From Parachlorella kessleri (taxonomy: Eukaryota; Chlorophyta; Trebouxiophyceae; Chlorellales; Chlorellaceae), in NCBI GenBank assembly GCA_001598975.1, contig BBXU01000619.1, forward strand, positions 1-64,000: a stretch of DNA of 64,000 nt. The letters are read 5' to 3'. A program made the position numbers and the translations under genes. Shown in pieces: positions 24,822 to 57,200 of the stretch. The number at the start of each line of letters is the position of its first letter. The first letter of the stretch is position 1. A model generated the notes under the pieces. The model was given only the letters and a program-made list of their open reading frames with translations, was not told where the DNA came from and did no database searches.

Positions 24822-25627
24822 TACTTGCTGTACTACGATGGCTGAACCCGCCTTCGCAGCAGCAGCCGTAGCAGCTGTGGTGGATGCGAGGGCCAGGCCA
24901 GCGACAGTGTGCAATTGCTGTGGTGGTGGTTGAGGTAATTCAGGCGGCAGGTGACAATGTTTGGTGTAGTTTAGTTATGTTTTACAACATGTACCACTGG
25001 ACAGGTGAAGGCAGTAGTGATTCATCAGGTTTGGCTGTGGCCGTGTGTAGTAAATAACTATTCAAGCTAGTCCACGAGCTGTATGACAATATAGGCAGGT
25101 ATCCACCGGTCCAGGAGGTACAACGTTGTTTAACTTGTTCAGGGAATGAGGCCGAGCCTTAAGCATGTCAAGGCCACTGGCAGGTGCTGAAGCACAAGCT
25201 GCAGCCACCTGCCCGCGGCCCGGGCCTGTAGCCCACATCAGCTTCATGTGGCTTCCATGCCATGTTCCATGCATGTGTGACGGGGATGACGAGCTCCCTC
25301 CCTTACTCGCCACTTCTGCATTTCGGCATTTTCTGTCTTTGTAAGACGTCACAACCAATTACAAGATAAGCAAACCTAGGGCGCTCGCACCCAACAGTTG
25401 AACCCCTCGACTTGTCTTGCTGTCACCACCTGCCGCCAGTCTTTCCGGAGCTTCCCTACAGCACCCCCGAGGCTATACTCGACCTTAGAGATCCCCAGCA
25501 ACGCTTTTCAGACCTAAGGGCTGCGTTTGGACGACCCAAAGGCAACAGCACCACCTTCCAGCAGCTCCTGCGGCGGCAGCAGCAGCAACTCATGCTGCCA
25601 AGAAAGTCCTCAGCTCCTTTACAAAGC
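24822..25627. other. Intergenic, no gene seen
   Basis: Candidate poly(A) signal TGTAA at 25340-25344 for the F-box gene. The open frame that runs into the next gene from about 25412 has no ATG before 25592 and is taken as 5' UTR. Confidence 0.5.
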
Positions 25628-27463
25628 ATGGACATTTTATTATATTACAGACGGCTAGCACCTCTCTTCCTGCTGCTGCTGGTGGCTAGCCCTAGCAGCC
25701 TGGTGGGCCCGGTAGCCGCCGCTGCAGCAGCCAAGACAGCCCACCACAGAAAGCAGACACGATACCACAGCGTCAGCCGGCACCTGCTACAAAACTGCGG
25801 CAGCTGCCCTTCTCAGAGTGAGTGCTACCTCCCCGCGCCGGCTCATTACAGCCTTCCCCAACGGTCCTAACATGTCCATGAGTTCTATTCTTTTTGCGAG
25901 CAGACAGCGGGAAGGCATCATTATGGCCTTGCCATTCCTCCCGCTGGTGGGCATGATTGCTGGTAGCGTGAGGGAGCCTTGTGCTGTCCACCTATTGTGC
26001 AGGTGCCTCGCATGTTTCAATGTTTAAAACTCATCACTAATAGGCAGGCTGTACCTCACCTGCAGGCGACGCCCAAGCCACTTGCAATGCGCTGCCTGAT
26101 GCGACTCGCACGCGCATCCGCAACTCGCTCATCGCCAACTGCGGGAGTGCCCTGCTGGCAGCAGGCCTGGGCACAAGTGAGTAGATTTCCACAGTGAAGC
26201 AGCCGTTCCAGTGTATGTGCAGGGGTTGCCAAGCAAGACGCTGCTGCCTTGCGGGCTGGTGGTCTGGTCTGGCTAACAAGGTTGGGTTGTGAAGGAGCGT
26301 GCATACCTGTGTGTCAAGCACAGCAAGAATTCAATGCTTGATGTTGGAACACTATCTGCAGCTGTCTGGGCTGACGAACAGAGTCGGGCCTGCTTGTGGC
26401 CTGCAGGTCAATGCTGCAGCAGCTTGCCTACCCAGGGCTCAGAAGACTGGGTGCAGTGGGTCCACTGCATGTGGTAAGCTCTTGTGCCGGAGGTGGAAGT
26501 TTGCATCTGCCAAAGTGGCCAGGAGTGCATGAAGCCCCAGACCCACACTTTCCGTGTCTGATGGCTACATGCGATGGCCTGGTAATTGGTGTATGCAATC
26601 CATTGGCGCAGCAAGAGCCCAGGTGCCTGCCAGCTTTGGCCCATTTCCGGTGTTTTGTCAAACCCTACACCTCACCCACACACTTGCACCCTTCCGCCCT
26701 GGTGCAGCTACAGCGGCGCCGGCCTGACGGGTTTGAGCGCCTTCGTTAACCCTCAGGACGTGCTGAATGCCTGCGACTGTGGCCAGCAAGCCTCCCCGCC
26801 GCCAAGTGCTGCACCCTCGTGAGTTGACAGCAGGCCGTGCTTGCTGGGTGTGAACCTCACCGATCCCACTAAATGGGGTGCTATGTGCTTCCCAGCTGGG
26901 CTCGATAAGGACCCGTGGTCGTGCTGCCTATGGCAAGTTGGCAGTCAGTAGGAGCAGTAGAGTGAATTTGCGGCCTGACTTCTGCTGCAGGGCTTCAGGA
27001 GGGCTGGCCAGGTCAGCACTCCCATCAAGCGCAGGTGCAGCAGCTACCAGCAACATGTCCGCACGTGAGTCGCCCGACATTGATTTTACAGGTATCACAC
27101 GAATAGGGTGTTGGCGCATTGCACGACTGGACGCTGACAATATGGCATTGGCTGGCGAGACTTCTCTTCAGAGGGCTGCTTCCTGGCAAGGGCCAGTCGT
27201 GTGCAGCAAGGTGAAACGCCCTGCAGTTGGCAGCATGACAGCCTTGATCTAAGCCGGCATCCAGCACCAACGCTGATCTGTTCCTCCCTGTCACTGTGTG
27301 TGCAGAGGACATTGTGAACCAGGTGCTGGGCGGTCAGGCATCAAGCAGCAGCGCAGCAAATGTCTCTGGGCCCGGGGCGAGTGCAACTGCCAGTGGCACG
27401 GCTTCCGCTGGCAGTACGTCTGTCAGCACAAGTGCCACAGCAACTGGGAATGGCGGGAGATGA
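25628..27463 (+). CDS. Secreted cysteine-rich protein with lipid-transfer-like eight-Cys spacing
   Basis: Six exons in phase: 25628-25817, 26066-26176, 26407-26473, 26708-26818, 26991-27064 and 27306-27463, giving 236 aa. The start is chosen at MDILLYYRR because it opens a clear signal peptide (LAPLFLLLLVASPS, then an Ala-rich cleavage region near residue 33); ATG 25592 would add 12 residues. The mature part has cysteines in the order C-X18-C-X13-CC-X16-CMC-X21-CDC. This resembles the plant non-specific lipid-transfer/seed-storage (AAI-LTSS) arrangement C..C..CC..CXC..C..C, though the first and last spacings differ. It may carry lipid or act in the wall. A Ser/Ala/Thr/Gly-rich tail of about 90 residues follows, likely O-glycosylated; no GPI-type hydrophobic end is seen. 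Family assignment rests on cysteine pattern alone. Confidence 0.65.
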
Positions 27464-28806
27464 CAGTCGGAATGAACAAAAAAGTGATATAGCGGTGCCC
27501 CTACTGGAGTTCTCATGATCACTGGCGTACAGTTGGCTTTGTTTTTCAACTACTTTCGGCAGGTGCGCTTTTCTGAGCCCCTTGCAAGGCTCAAAAGTCC
27601 TCAGACGGAATATGCCAGGCGGTGGGCATGAAGCAGCTGCAGTGCTTACCTTTCTGACCCCAGTCTTCTTTACCGCAGCATATACCCAGCTGCAGTTTCC
27701 TGATCCTTTGCCCAGGCTACTTGACACCATGGCATCAGCCGTGCCTGAGATGTGCACCAGTGTGTGTGTCTTGCCCTCTTTCTCCCCACCACGGAAGCGC
27801 CGGTGTTGGTTCGCAGTCTTCAGCGGCCAGGGAGCTGACCATACGTTCACCTGTGCGGTACCTTGTATACACGTGATGTGTTCTTTGCTGCCTTGCCGCC
27901 CATCCCCATACTTCTGTTCATCAAATATTTCCAAAGTGCACAAATGTTTTGCCCTCTTCAAGCCCCGGGTGAGCACCAGACTCATGCGGCACCCCGAGTC
28001 CCAAAGCAGGCATCGCGGTAGCAGCTACAATTCCGCGCCGCTTGTTGTGGACAGTCCTTCCTAGACCCATGCTGCTGCTATGAGCGGCAACCTAAGTTGG
28101 CTGGAGTCCTGCTGCAGGGACGGCAGAACCGCTCAGACGCACTGCCATGCCCCCAAGCATTGCTGACTCGATGACTTGCTCATGTCTGCATGAGTGTGGA
28201 CTGCCTTGGGTAAAAGTATGTGGACAAAGTACAACGGGATCGCCTGCACCGCGGCCAGGGTTGACTGAACCACCGGCTGCCGCGAAGTCGCGGTTCGAAC
28301 CCCCCTTTTCTGACCCCCCTTTTCTGACCCCTCCCAAGGACCACAAGAGAACTTAGAATAGCCTTTAGACCCTCCCACGCAAAGCACACAGTGTGTGATC
28401 CGCACACCTGGTCACTTCCAAGGCTACTTTCCCAAGGCTTCCCTCTAAATGGATCTCTGCTGCTATTCGCTGATTTTCTCTGGCCTCTCAAGCCATGCCT
28501 AAGGAAGGGGTCACACGACACTGGGACAAAGTGCTGCTCGATCGGGCCTAACTGGACATGGAGGACGGTGTTGATCCACAAAGCAGGTTCCACCTGCCCT
28601 TCCGTGTCCAGCACCTCATGGAGCCCCAGCCTCTGCACCTCTGTAGAAATCGGATCGGAGTGAAGAGAGTACTGGCGCCCGAGCATGCTCCGCCTGCTGC
28701 TCCCTTCAGCTCCATCCCATTCAAACCGTGAAGTGAACCCACGATGATCCATGAATGACTTCAGTGTTTCCCAGTCTGCCGACCCGGACATCCCATCTCT
28801 GCTGTC
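27464..28806. other. No convincing gene; possible mobile-element remains
   Basis: Long open frames occur on the minus strand (27985-27341 and 28821-28180) but show no domain I know. A short direct repeat CCCCCTTTTCTGACCCC occurs twice at 28303-28335. A box-B-like GGTTCGAACCCC lies at 28291-28302 without a recognisable tRNA. The proximity to the LINE fragment suggests decayed transposon sequence. Confidence 0.4.
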
Positions 28807-29778
28807 ATGGAGGAGGAGCACGGCAGGGGACGCTCCGCAGTGCCTGAGACCCTAAATGGGCAGTGCCAGGGCCCCAGGGGTCCTAAGACTCGGTCTGAGA
28901 GGAAGAACGAAAATAGAGAGCGTTGGAGGCTCCAACAATCAGATTACCGGGCCAGTAAGAGGCAGGCCCCCCAGTCCAACATGGAGACTGCACAGCCGGC
29001 GGGCTTTGTCGTGGACGCTCCTCAACAGCAGCCAGAGGCCCAACAGGAAGAGTTTCAGGTCTGAACAACTACTACACCTAGTGTCACTTTTGGCTGGTAT
29101 CCTTGCGACCTTTGCAAGTTGAGTAGTGTGATGTTTTCCTTTGACCCTATGCTGCCTATTACTGGCCTGCAGGTTGCTGAGGATGCTGTGATATCAGACC
29201 CTGCCTCAAATGCAGACTTTGTCCCTTGGGCAGCAGCAGTGGGTGCCGTTGCTCAGGCAGCCGTGGTTACTTCCCCGTCAGGGCCATGGCAGCAGCAGGG
29301 GGAGCAGCAGCAGGGAGGGGCAGGTGGCAGGGATAGTCTCCCCTTGAACCCGGGCCGGGGAGAGCGTGCTGCTGCTGCTCCAGCCCGGCAGGCCGCCGCT
29401 GCTGCTGCAGCTGGTGCTTTTACCATGCCCAGCCAGGATTATATCCAAAAAGCGGCAAAGGGCATCTATGAAGCCAACTTCCTCGCCAGCCGTGCAGGGC
29501 ATGGCGGCGCGGCCGCAAAGGGTGAGCCTTTCTGCCCCAAGTACCAGCTGGCATTGGCTCAAGCTCTCCTCCGCTGCTTGCCTGAAAAAGTGCAGCACCA
29601 GCTCCTCGAGCAAGCCGCAGCTTCTCAGTGGTATTCCTGTATGGGCCGAACCGTGGCTCGGTGGGCGCGTGACAACCTCCACACTCCAGGTGGCAATGTG
29701 CCTGCCAAGGTGGCAGCTTCTAGGAATGCTCTGGGAGAGGTGTGCCGTGACGACGTGGGCAGCAAGCACAAGCTATAG
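28807..29778 (+). CDS. Hypothetical protein or element-derived ORF, 285 aa
   Basis: Two exons, 28807-29058 and 29173-29778, join in phase across a GT-AG intron and give 285 aa. The N-terminal 85 residues are highly charged and Gln/Glu-rich; then comes an Ala-rich segment and a helical domain (about residues 180-280) with PSQDYIQKAAKGIYEANF, QLALAQALLRCLPEKVQHQL and WARDNLHTPGGNVPAK. I do not recognise it. The stop falls exactly where a minus-strand LINE endonuclease fragment begins, so the reading frame may be truncated by that insertion, or the ORF may itself be an element gag/ORF1 remnant. Codon use is GC-rich as in neighbouring genes. Confidence 0.4.
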
Positions 29779-30063
29779 GGGCCGGTGGACAGTGTACTCA
29801 GGGATAGCCTCTAGCACTACGAGCTGGGAGGCCTGCGACAGGAGTCCCGGGGTAACCAGGAACATGTTGATGACAGAGGGGGAGCCAGCATAACAGGTGG
29901 GATACCCCAGCTCATCTCCAGGTACCCTCCCATTTATGACTAACAGCCCTGTGGTGGAGCAGAATTGCAGCAAGGCTGTACCCTGCTCACAAAAAGCAGG
30001 CAGAATTAAGAAGGGGATGCATTGGAATGTGCCATGAGCATTAGGCGATCGATCGCGATCCAC
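29773..30063 (-). mobile_element. Decayed LINE fragment, C-terminal part of endonuclease domain
   Basis: The minus-strand frame reads LLQFCSTTGLLVINGR, GDELGYPTCYAG, SVINMFLVTPGLLS and, at its end, PEYTVHRPL. This is the order of the APE-type endonuclease of LINE retrotransposons (dead-end LLDFC..GL.I.NGR, TC(Y/F), IDY.L, SDHxP). The final SDH motif is degenerate (TVH) and the catalytic N-terminal half and reverse transcriptase are absent. It is therefore a dead fragment. Confidence 0.65.
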
Positions 30064-30555
30064 ATGCCCCTTACAATTGCCCTCAAAGTACCAGCACAGA
30101 TCGATAGTCGCATGCGCTGACCGCGCGGCATATCGCAGTCCATTGCCTTACTCGCAAGCAAGGCTACCCCAAGTTTCCCCACTTTGATCGTCCCCGCCTG
30201 CCCCTGCGCCTCCAGCAGCCCTCACCGCTGCTTCCGTGCCCTCCCAGGTGTATACTTGCAGCGCCGAGGCCTACGACCCTTACTGCGACCGGATCAGCTC
30301 GCCACAGGTAAGGTTGGCTGATTAGCGCATGGGCTGTCTGATCATCATCATTGATGTGAGTTTCGGACGGGCATGTTGAGCCTTCCTACCTTTGCTTAAC
30401 TGATCTCAGATTCCTGACCTGCGATTTCACACCGGGCCCTAGCTGCTACAGGGAACCTCTAGCCAGGCCCAGGCCATCCTGGTGGAAGAGCCGCAAAGCC
30501 TCCAGCCTCACTGCTGCTCCACTGCCTTGAGCCATCACGCTTGGAACCCCTAGCC
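30064..30555. other. Upstream region of gene A with one orphan exon-like segment
   Basis: Contains a 60-nt segment 30248-30307 bounded by CCCAG and GTAAGG that translates in one open frame (VYTCSAEAYDPYCDRISSPQ). It is not needed for gene A. The rest should hold promoter and 5' UTR of gene A. Confidence 0.4.
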
Positions 30556-50231
<19,676 letters not shown>

Positions 50232-51922
50232 CGGTCAGCTCTCCCACAAGGAGGTGTTGCACGCCTTTGATGCTCTCAGTGCCTGCCAGGTGTGTCAGTG
50301 GTGTGCTCTAGCGAGGTGAACACCCCAAACTACCTTTTGAGTACTCGATCCCACTGTTGCTGTACAGCAGGCACTGGGGCTGTAGGGGCATTTGAGGTGG
50401 ACTACTGTGGCAGAGGTCTGCCTTGCCTGAACACCATGCCATGATTGTTGGAAGACGCAATCCGTTCAAGTAACAAGCTCCATGCGTCGTGAGTTGCCTT
50501 GGTACCTGCTGGCGCTTTCAAGATAGGAGCCTTGGTACCATGGTACCATGGCTGGCCAGCTGTAGGAAGTTCATAGGTTGTACATCATGCATGTTAACGC
50601 ATCCTCTTTGGGCGTGCGCAGTGTGTGTGTACATGTGGTAGGTCTGGTGGTGGAGTGTTTGTTTGTGTGAGTAGATTCGTGGTGTCTCAACTGCATTGGA
50701 AGGCTGTCCACCAGCCTTTGTAGTCTCTCAGCCACCTTTGAAGACTGCCTACCAGCCCTTATTGCTTAAAAGAACAAATTTGTGCTTCGGTACGATCCTT
50801 TATCTTGCCACATCTTTTGCTCTCCTTCATATGGCGGCCATTATGGCTGGATGCACATGCCCTCTGCAACAGCCATATCTGCTGCAAACTATGCGCCCGG
50901 GTAATAGCTCTCTGAGTAATCTTTTATCGTCTACTGTCAAAAGATTGAGATCACGATCATGAATGTGATGGTGGCAGCCCCACCACGTGCACTGATACTA
51001 CAGCAGCAGTAAAACACGTTGATAAGTGGGACACGCACCGGCTTTAAGCGACCATATACCATATGCACACCTTCTCCATTTTCTGCGCCTGCCGTGCTGA
51101 GTCACGACATGCCACGGTGGCCACCAGCTGTGCACAGTTCTGGTGCCACATCCCAAGATCGCGTCGGGAGGCACGTCGTGTCCAGCAGTACCCTGCAAAC
51201 CAGGTTGACCGCCCAAGGGTGACCCTAAGGGCAGCATAATATATACCTTTCAAACGTGAGATCCTTGATGAGTGCAATGATCTTGCGTTCTTCCTCCAGC
51301 TGAGCTTGCCCGGGTTGCTGTAGCCTAGCCTCTGAGGCCAGCTTGGCATGCGCGGGCAGGTGGCTGCTTGGGGAAGGAAAGCGCGCTGATCGAAAGCTTG
51401 ATCAGAGACACATGCAGCGCCACCACAGCGCAGGCTCTGGAAGCGCTGCCTACGGTGGGCGAAAAGAGAGCTCTACACAGCGACTGATCGCTAGGCCGCC
51501 CAACTTACCTGGACAACCGCCTTTGAGCGCCTGGTGCTAGCTTGCAGACTTTGCAGCAGGCGGCCAGGGCAGGGAACACCTACAAGACCAAGAAGATGGC
51601 GATGCTTCAGCGGAGCTGCTGACCCAGCAGGGTGGCCTCCAGGTCGGCCAAGAGTGCTCGCTCAGTAGGCCGGTCTTGAGAAACACAAGCTTGGCAATAT
51701 CACAAGAAGGCTCGACAAATCTGTGCAACCCACGGTGCTGGCGGCAGCGAGCCAGACGAACACAAGCTGGCACCTGTACATTTCTTTGCGACAGCGCATT
51801 CAGCGCCAGACATCCGTGCTGGGATGAGCTCATCTGAGCACTGCCACACGCTCAGCCCTTGGCGTCCTTTGGCACGTTAATGAAAAACATAACATACTTT
51901 GACAAACACTTGTTACCTGCAG
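50232..51922. other. Intergenic region between genes A and B; first exon of B not resolved
   Basis: Should hold the end of gene A and the promoter, 5' UTR and first exon(s) of gene B. Candidates are ATG 51412 (MQRHHSAGSGSAAYGGRKES, Ser/Gly-rich like gene A exon 1, but no donor in the required phase) and an open segment 51539-51644 that could join exon 51923 in phase (ending LLTQQGGLQ). Neither is secure. A GTACCATGGTACCATGG repeat near 50536 is seen. Confidence 0.4.
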
Positions 51923-54248
51923 GAGGCTCTCTTTAGAGTGCTTCACAAGCTCTGCAGCGAGCCACTGGTTGATGGCTGGAGGTTTGCGCTGTCGGTCATG
52001 GTTATTGACTACCTGCAGGTGCGTCGGGGGGTCTACTGATGTCAATGGTCTGAAGGGCCGTGTGAATGAAGAAGAAGTGCGCCAATCAAGGTGAGACTGA
52101 TGAATTTGGTGCCCCTCTGCAGTTGGCCGTCTTTTTCATCGGCTACAACTTCCCATGGAGGCTGGACTTTGAAGCCTGGTGAGTGTGTTGTGCTTGAAGG
52201 TTATGTGGAGCCATCACGCTGCACGCAAATGATCCAGGTGGTAGGCACTGTGAAAGGCCATGTCTGGCTTGTGCTTGCAACTGATACTGATCGTTTGGCA
52301 CTCCTTGGGACCAAGGTATGTCGGCTTGTCTCTGCAGGTATTGGAAGTGGATATCCTGGGTGCGGTTTACCAACATGCTACCGCAAGACACAGGACTTTT
52401 CAACGGAAGTAAGTATGCAGTACTGATGAGACGAATCGTCCCCAAAGCCCATTGCAGAACACCCTGCACTGTGGCCACGGATTTTCACTTCTTTGACCGC
52501 CTAATGCTTGGGAAGCATTGAGTACTCTCCCTACTATGGACATTGTCTCGCTTGGCGCTGCAGGCTTTGGTTTATATGTGGGCATGTTCCTTGTGCTGGC
52601 TGGCGCCTTGCTGTTGTTTGCTGCTGGCTGCGTCTTCCTAGGCATGAAGTCTAAAGCCAGCCAGTCTCACCATGCCTGGTAAGGATTATTTTACACATGA
52701 AGTGACATACTATTCATGTTGTGGGTCAATGAGCCAGCCGGCCCTGAAGCCGACCCTGGTCCTGAGTGGTGATCACGATTGTCGCAGGCTCATAGGCGGC
52801 TTGAGGGTGATAGTAATGTGTCTTTTTCAGTTCTGTTACATAAGCACGCTTGGTACCTTTGTGGTCTCGTTGGACTGTACCTTCTCAAGCCCCACACTAG
52901 TCAACGAGGTGGGTTGGATTATGCCCTGCTTCGCAGTACAGTACACGTGCTGTGCTATGCTTGCTGCTTCCAACAGCATGGTCCCTATTCCAGCCAGGCC
53001 ACTGACTGACCATTGAGTAGCATTTTGTTCTGCAGATGTTCCCAGACAGGGAGTGCCTCAAAATGCCTTTCCTGGGGATCATTGCTGGCTCCATTGCCGT
53101 GACGGTAAGCGCAAGGCTTCTGCTAGCTGTATCAAAAGGCAACCTGCCTCACATGCTGCAGCGAGCTATCTGGCTTGCGTGATTTTGGGCGGTTGGCTCC
53201 CAACATGTGTAGTACCTCCACCAACTCCATACTGCGACAAACCAACTTCACTGCAGCTCCTTTATGTCACAATGGCATACTTCATTGCTGTGGCGAACTG
53301 TGACCTCAACCCAACCAGCTCACGACTGGGCGCTCAGGCTCATAGCAGGTATGTGTGGGTTGTCACGTGTTGGCATGGTTGATTTGCAGGTCTCAGCCAC
53401 TCCATCATGGCAGCAACACCAGTGATGTGCATGCAGGACTGCGCTCTGGCACTTTGCACTGATATCCCTTCTCACGGTTATCAACCAAGTGTTTCCCAGC
53501 TATACCAAGATCCAGGTCGGCAGCGAGCTTCTTGGCTGCAGCTGCACATGTCTCGAGGAATGCTTTGTTTACCCTGTCACCTTGCGCATGCAAGCACGGC
53601 GTTGAGAGGGTATTCCTGCTCACAGCCCTCGTTGTGACTGTGGCGCTTGCCATGTGCTGCAGGCCATTGCTTGCATCACCATCACCACGTATCTGTGCTA
53701 CATGTATGTGCGCTACATGCCCTTCCGAACTGCCTGGGTCAACGGCCTGCAGGTGAGCCTGCCAGCCAGCCAGCCAGGTGTTCTGGGGGGCCCCAGCTGC
53801 CAGTGCTCTTGGGCTCGATTGGTTGCAGCAGGCTTTGATGTTTGCAGACATAGACAGCCAACTTAGGTGGCAAACAAGTACATCACTACAGCTGCGACAT
53901 GCAGACATGGACCCACGCTGCTCCGTGGGTGCAGGCCTCCTTTTTTGCCTCGCTAAGCTGGGCCTCCTTCCTCAATGTGCTGATGGCCTTCTTCTACCAG
54001 TCAAGCGCCAAGCTGGCATTCACCGTACTTCTTTGGGCTGGTGGGTGCATTACATGCCGGTGGCAGCAGCAATTGCAGTGGCTGTACCACATTTTTTCCC
54101 AGCTCTGCGCCCCTTGCCTGCTACCTGCTGTTGCCAGCATATACCACCCAGGTACCGAGGGTTCAGGTGTGCTGATGCCGCAGGTCTGTTGGTGGTTGTG
54201 CTTATGGTGTGGGTGGGGCTCTACCTCAGGGTGCAGCATGCGCACAGG
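51923..54248 (+). other. Gene B: N-terminal multi-pass membrane block
   Basis: Exons 51923-52018, 52123-52178, 52338-52408, 52564-52678, 52788-52908, 53036-53104, 53257-53348, 53437-53515, 53663-53752, 53935-54040 and 54184-54248. The first known exon (EALFRVLHKLC) aligns with gene A exon 2 (EAFFSVLYFIF). Spans include LYVGMFLVLAGALLLFAAG, LRVIVMCLFQFCYISTLGTF, FLGIIAGSIAVTLLYVTMAY, FALISLLTVINQVF, AIACITITTYLCYMYV, ASFLNVLMAFFYQ and LLVVVLMVWVGLYL. Confidence 0.85.
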
Positions 54249-57200
54249 GTGAGACACTGCGCCGGTAGCGCTTGAGGCCACTCTGTAGGCTATATGACCA
54301 TGGAGTGCAATCGGCGGTGCTCCCTTACCCCGCGACCCAGGCCGGTGCCCAGAGACTCCCAATCTCTTCGCTTGGGCTGGGCGGCGAAGCCTAGGCGCAC
54401 TTGCTTCCTTTTCAGCCCCTGCGCGGGGACAACACATGCTGTCTTGCTGTGCCAGATATGCTTTTTCCGCAAAATGCTGTCTCAGCACGGACGCTGCTGA
54501 CTGCGTGCTTGTCCTCCACAGGTCGCTCTCATGTACCGCATGGGCCTCAAGGCTGTCAATGGGCCAGTGATTCATAAGTTTATTGATGAGTTGGAGGTAG
54601 AGGTGAGGCTCCTGCCCTTTCGCCTTTTCTTGCAGGGAGTTTCTGGTGGCAGTTCTGCATGGTGTTCATTTGGAGCTGCAAGAACTTCATTGGCTGCTAA
54701 GGTGCTTCTGTTTGCCCTTCCTTTGCAGGTTGTGGCCCGCTGTGGCTGCATCAGCGACCAATGGGGCGACCTCATATCTGCCTGGGAAGATACAGCAGGT
54801 GCCGGAAAGGGACTTCAACCTCCTGCAACTCTCCTAATGGCTGCTGGAAGCATATTTGGTTGCAGTGTAACACAAGTGCCGACTCATGCATGCCCCTCCG
54901 GTGCCTACAGTGACCATGTAAGCTGCCACTTGTGCTGCGAGTCAAGAACCTTCCCATGATGTCAGCTGGGACCTGATGTGGATGGTGGATGCAGAGGCGG
55001 TGTACAAAGCGGGCCTAGCACAGTTCCCTGAGTCAGCCTATCTCACCTTAGCCTACTCATCCTTCCTCATTCAACAACGACGGGCGGTGCAGGCAAGCGA
55101 CAGAGAGCCTTAGCATTGACAGCTTGGGAAACTGTATGTCGAGGGGCTGGATTCAAACTACACGGCTGGTGGAGCTTACAAAGTTATGGTTAGCACACAA
55201 GGTCACGTCCAGCTGAGAGTGGACCAAGCCCCTGTGGCGTGCTTGCAGGCCGGGGCAGGGCTTCTAGAGGCGGCGAGGAGACTAGAACCAAGTATTGGGG
55301 AGCGCTACATGCTCTTTGTCAGGTATACCTTATCCTGTAGTAAACCTTTACCGGTGGTATACCTTTGTCAGGTGTACAACAGTCTCTTACGTAGACGATT
55401 GTGGGAATGGTTGGGTTGGACCTCTTCACTGTTTTTTGTGTGCTGATCATTACCATGCTGCAAGTGTGTAGCTTGCAACTCTGTGACCCAACGGTCCTTT
55501 GGTGCCAAGCACCTCTGAGGTCTCCCTGCAGGGATCTTGAACAGAAGCAGCTTGGCACGGCTGGTGCGTCGAGCGACCTACTGTCTTACGTGGAGTTTCA
55601 GGTGTGGCGGTGGCATAGCAACTATGGTGTTGCAGACAGTTATGCTCCTACACGCTGTGAAGCACTCACGAAAAACTGCTCTGCCAAAAGGAGCTAGCTT
55701 CAGCATCAAGCTTTGAAGGCTCATGTGAAGGCTCCAATGCTAAGCATGCTCTTGCAGAACGGCTTGAAGGCTCTGATGGAAGTCCACCGCCAAGCTTTGA
55801 GAGCCAACCGCACTTTCTGGCGGCTTGTGGTCCGCAAGGACGTCGCCTTTGGCGATCTGACTGCCGCACTTGCGGCCATGGACTCTGCAGAGAAGCGCGC
55901 TGACAATATGTTCAACACGGCAAGACGTTGGGCACAGATAGGCAGAATATTATGATGATTTTTTGGCCTTTGCAGGTCATGCGTCTCTGGTCATTTCCTT
56001 TTGCCTGTTGCAACCACAATTTGTAGCCCGCTTGCAAGAAGATTGCTGGTGCCGGTTTGGGTTAAAAGATGTGCTTCATTTTTTGCTGGTGCAGGTCATG
56101 GACCGCTACCCCAACTCCCCCAAGCTACTGCAGGCCTATGCCTTGTATCTGGAGTCTGTAAAGAGCAACCCCTCTCGGGCCTCGCGGTATCGTGTTGAGG
56201 CTGACCGCTTGGAGATGGAGACCAACAAGGCCCCTCAGCCGTCCGCTTTGACTGACGGGTGCGTGGTTGGCTAAGCAAGCTGCTCAGTGAAGCCATGCAT
56301 GGCATGTGCAAATGCAGAGGCGGCCAGGTGTAAGGCTTGCAGACCTCACTCTTCGCGTGTTTGCGTGCAGCACCGAGGGTACTGGCGAGTCAGGGACCGA
56401 TAACCACTCACTTGGGGCCCTAGTGGACGACTCCAATGATGCGGTGAGCTGTACGACCCTCACTCCCTTGGTATATGTCAGATCCCCCTACAAATATGAT
56501 TCAATATATCTGATGAGCGAGTCTGTTGGCAGGCTGTGTGTAAGACTCAAAAGCAAGGCGCTGCGGAACCGTCATGGGTGCAGCTTTTGCAACGTGGGAA
56601 CCTGCTTTGTTGCATAGCAAGCTGTCAAATGAGGCAGATACAACTGGCGCTAATGCACAATGGTGATTTTTGAGTCTTTGGCAATGCAGGTGGTTGTTAG
56701 CAACGCTGGTGGCATCGTGCAGTTTGGTAAGTCAGTGCTGCCAGTGTGCTTGCCTCTGACTCTCCCTCCTGTTGTTGTTGTGACAGGATGCCCATTACCT
56801 GCTCTGTGCCCGTCAAGCAGCTAAAAAGTTCCTAACGTGCTGTTCATCATTCTGTAGTCAACAAGAAGGCCTTGGAGCTGTTCGGCTACAAGCAGGGCGA
56901 GCTGGAAGGAAAGAATGTCCGAGTGCTCATGCCTCCACCCTACTCTGCCCAGCACAACCAGTACATCCACCGCTACAAGAAGACAGGTCTGCTGCCACGC
57001 TGCCCCTGTGTGCTAAGCTGTCCATTCTACAGGGACCTCTGCGATCAATGACTTCGTGTGTGAGGCGGCAAGGGCTAGAATTGCTGCTCTCGACACCAAC
57101 AAGAGTGTCGTGGTTGATGTCACTGGAGAACCTTGCATGCCCGTTGTTGTACTTGTACGGATTCTCACTCCCATCCTAGGCGGAGTTGTGACCTGCAGGG

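Noticed and set aside
25412..25627. N-terminal extension of the secreted protein ORF
   Set aside because: Begins at a TTG rather than ATG and would bury the clear signal peptide internally.
28285..28305. Box-B-like GGTTCGAACCCC suggesting a tRNA gene
   Set aside because: No matching acceptor stem, D-arm or anticodon arm upstream.
28180..28821. Minus-strand 213-codon open frame
   Set aside because: No recognisable domain, no splice partners, and it lies in likely element debris; kept as unassigned region.
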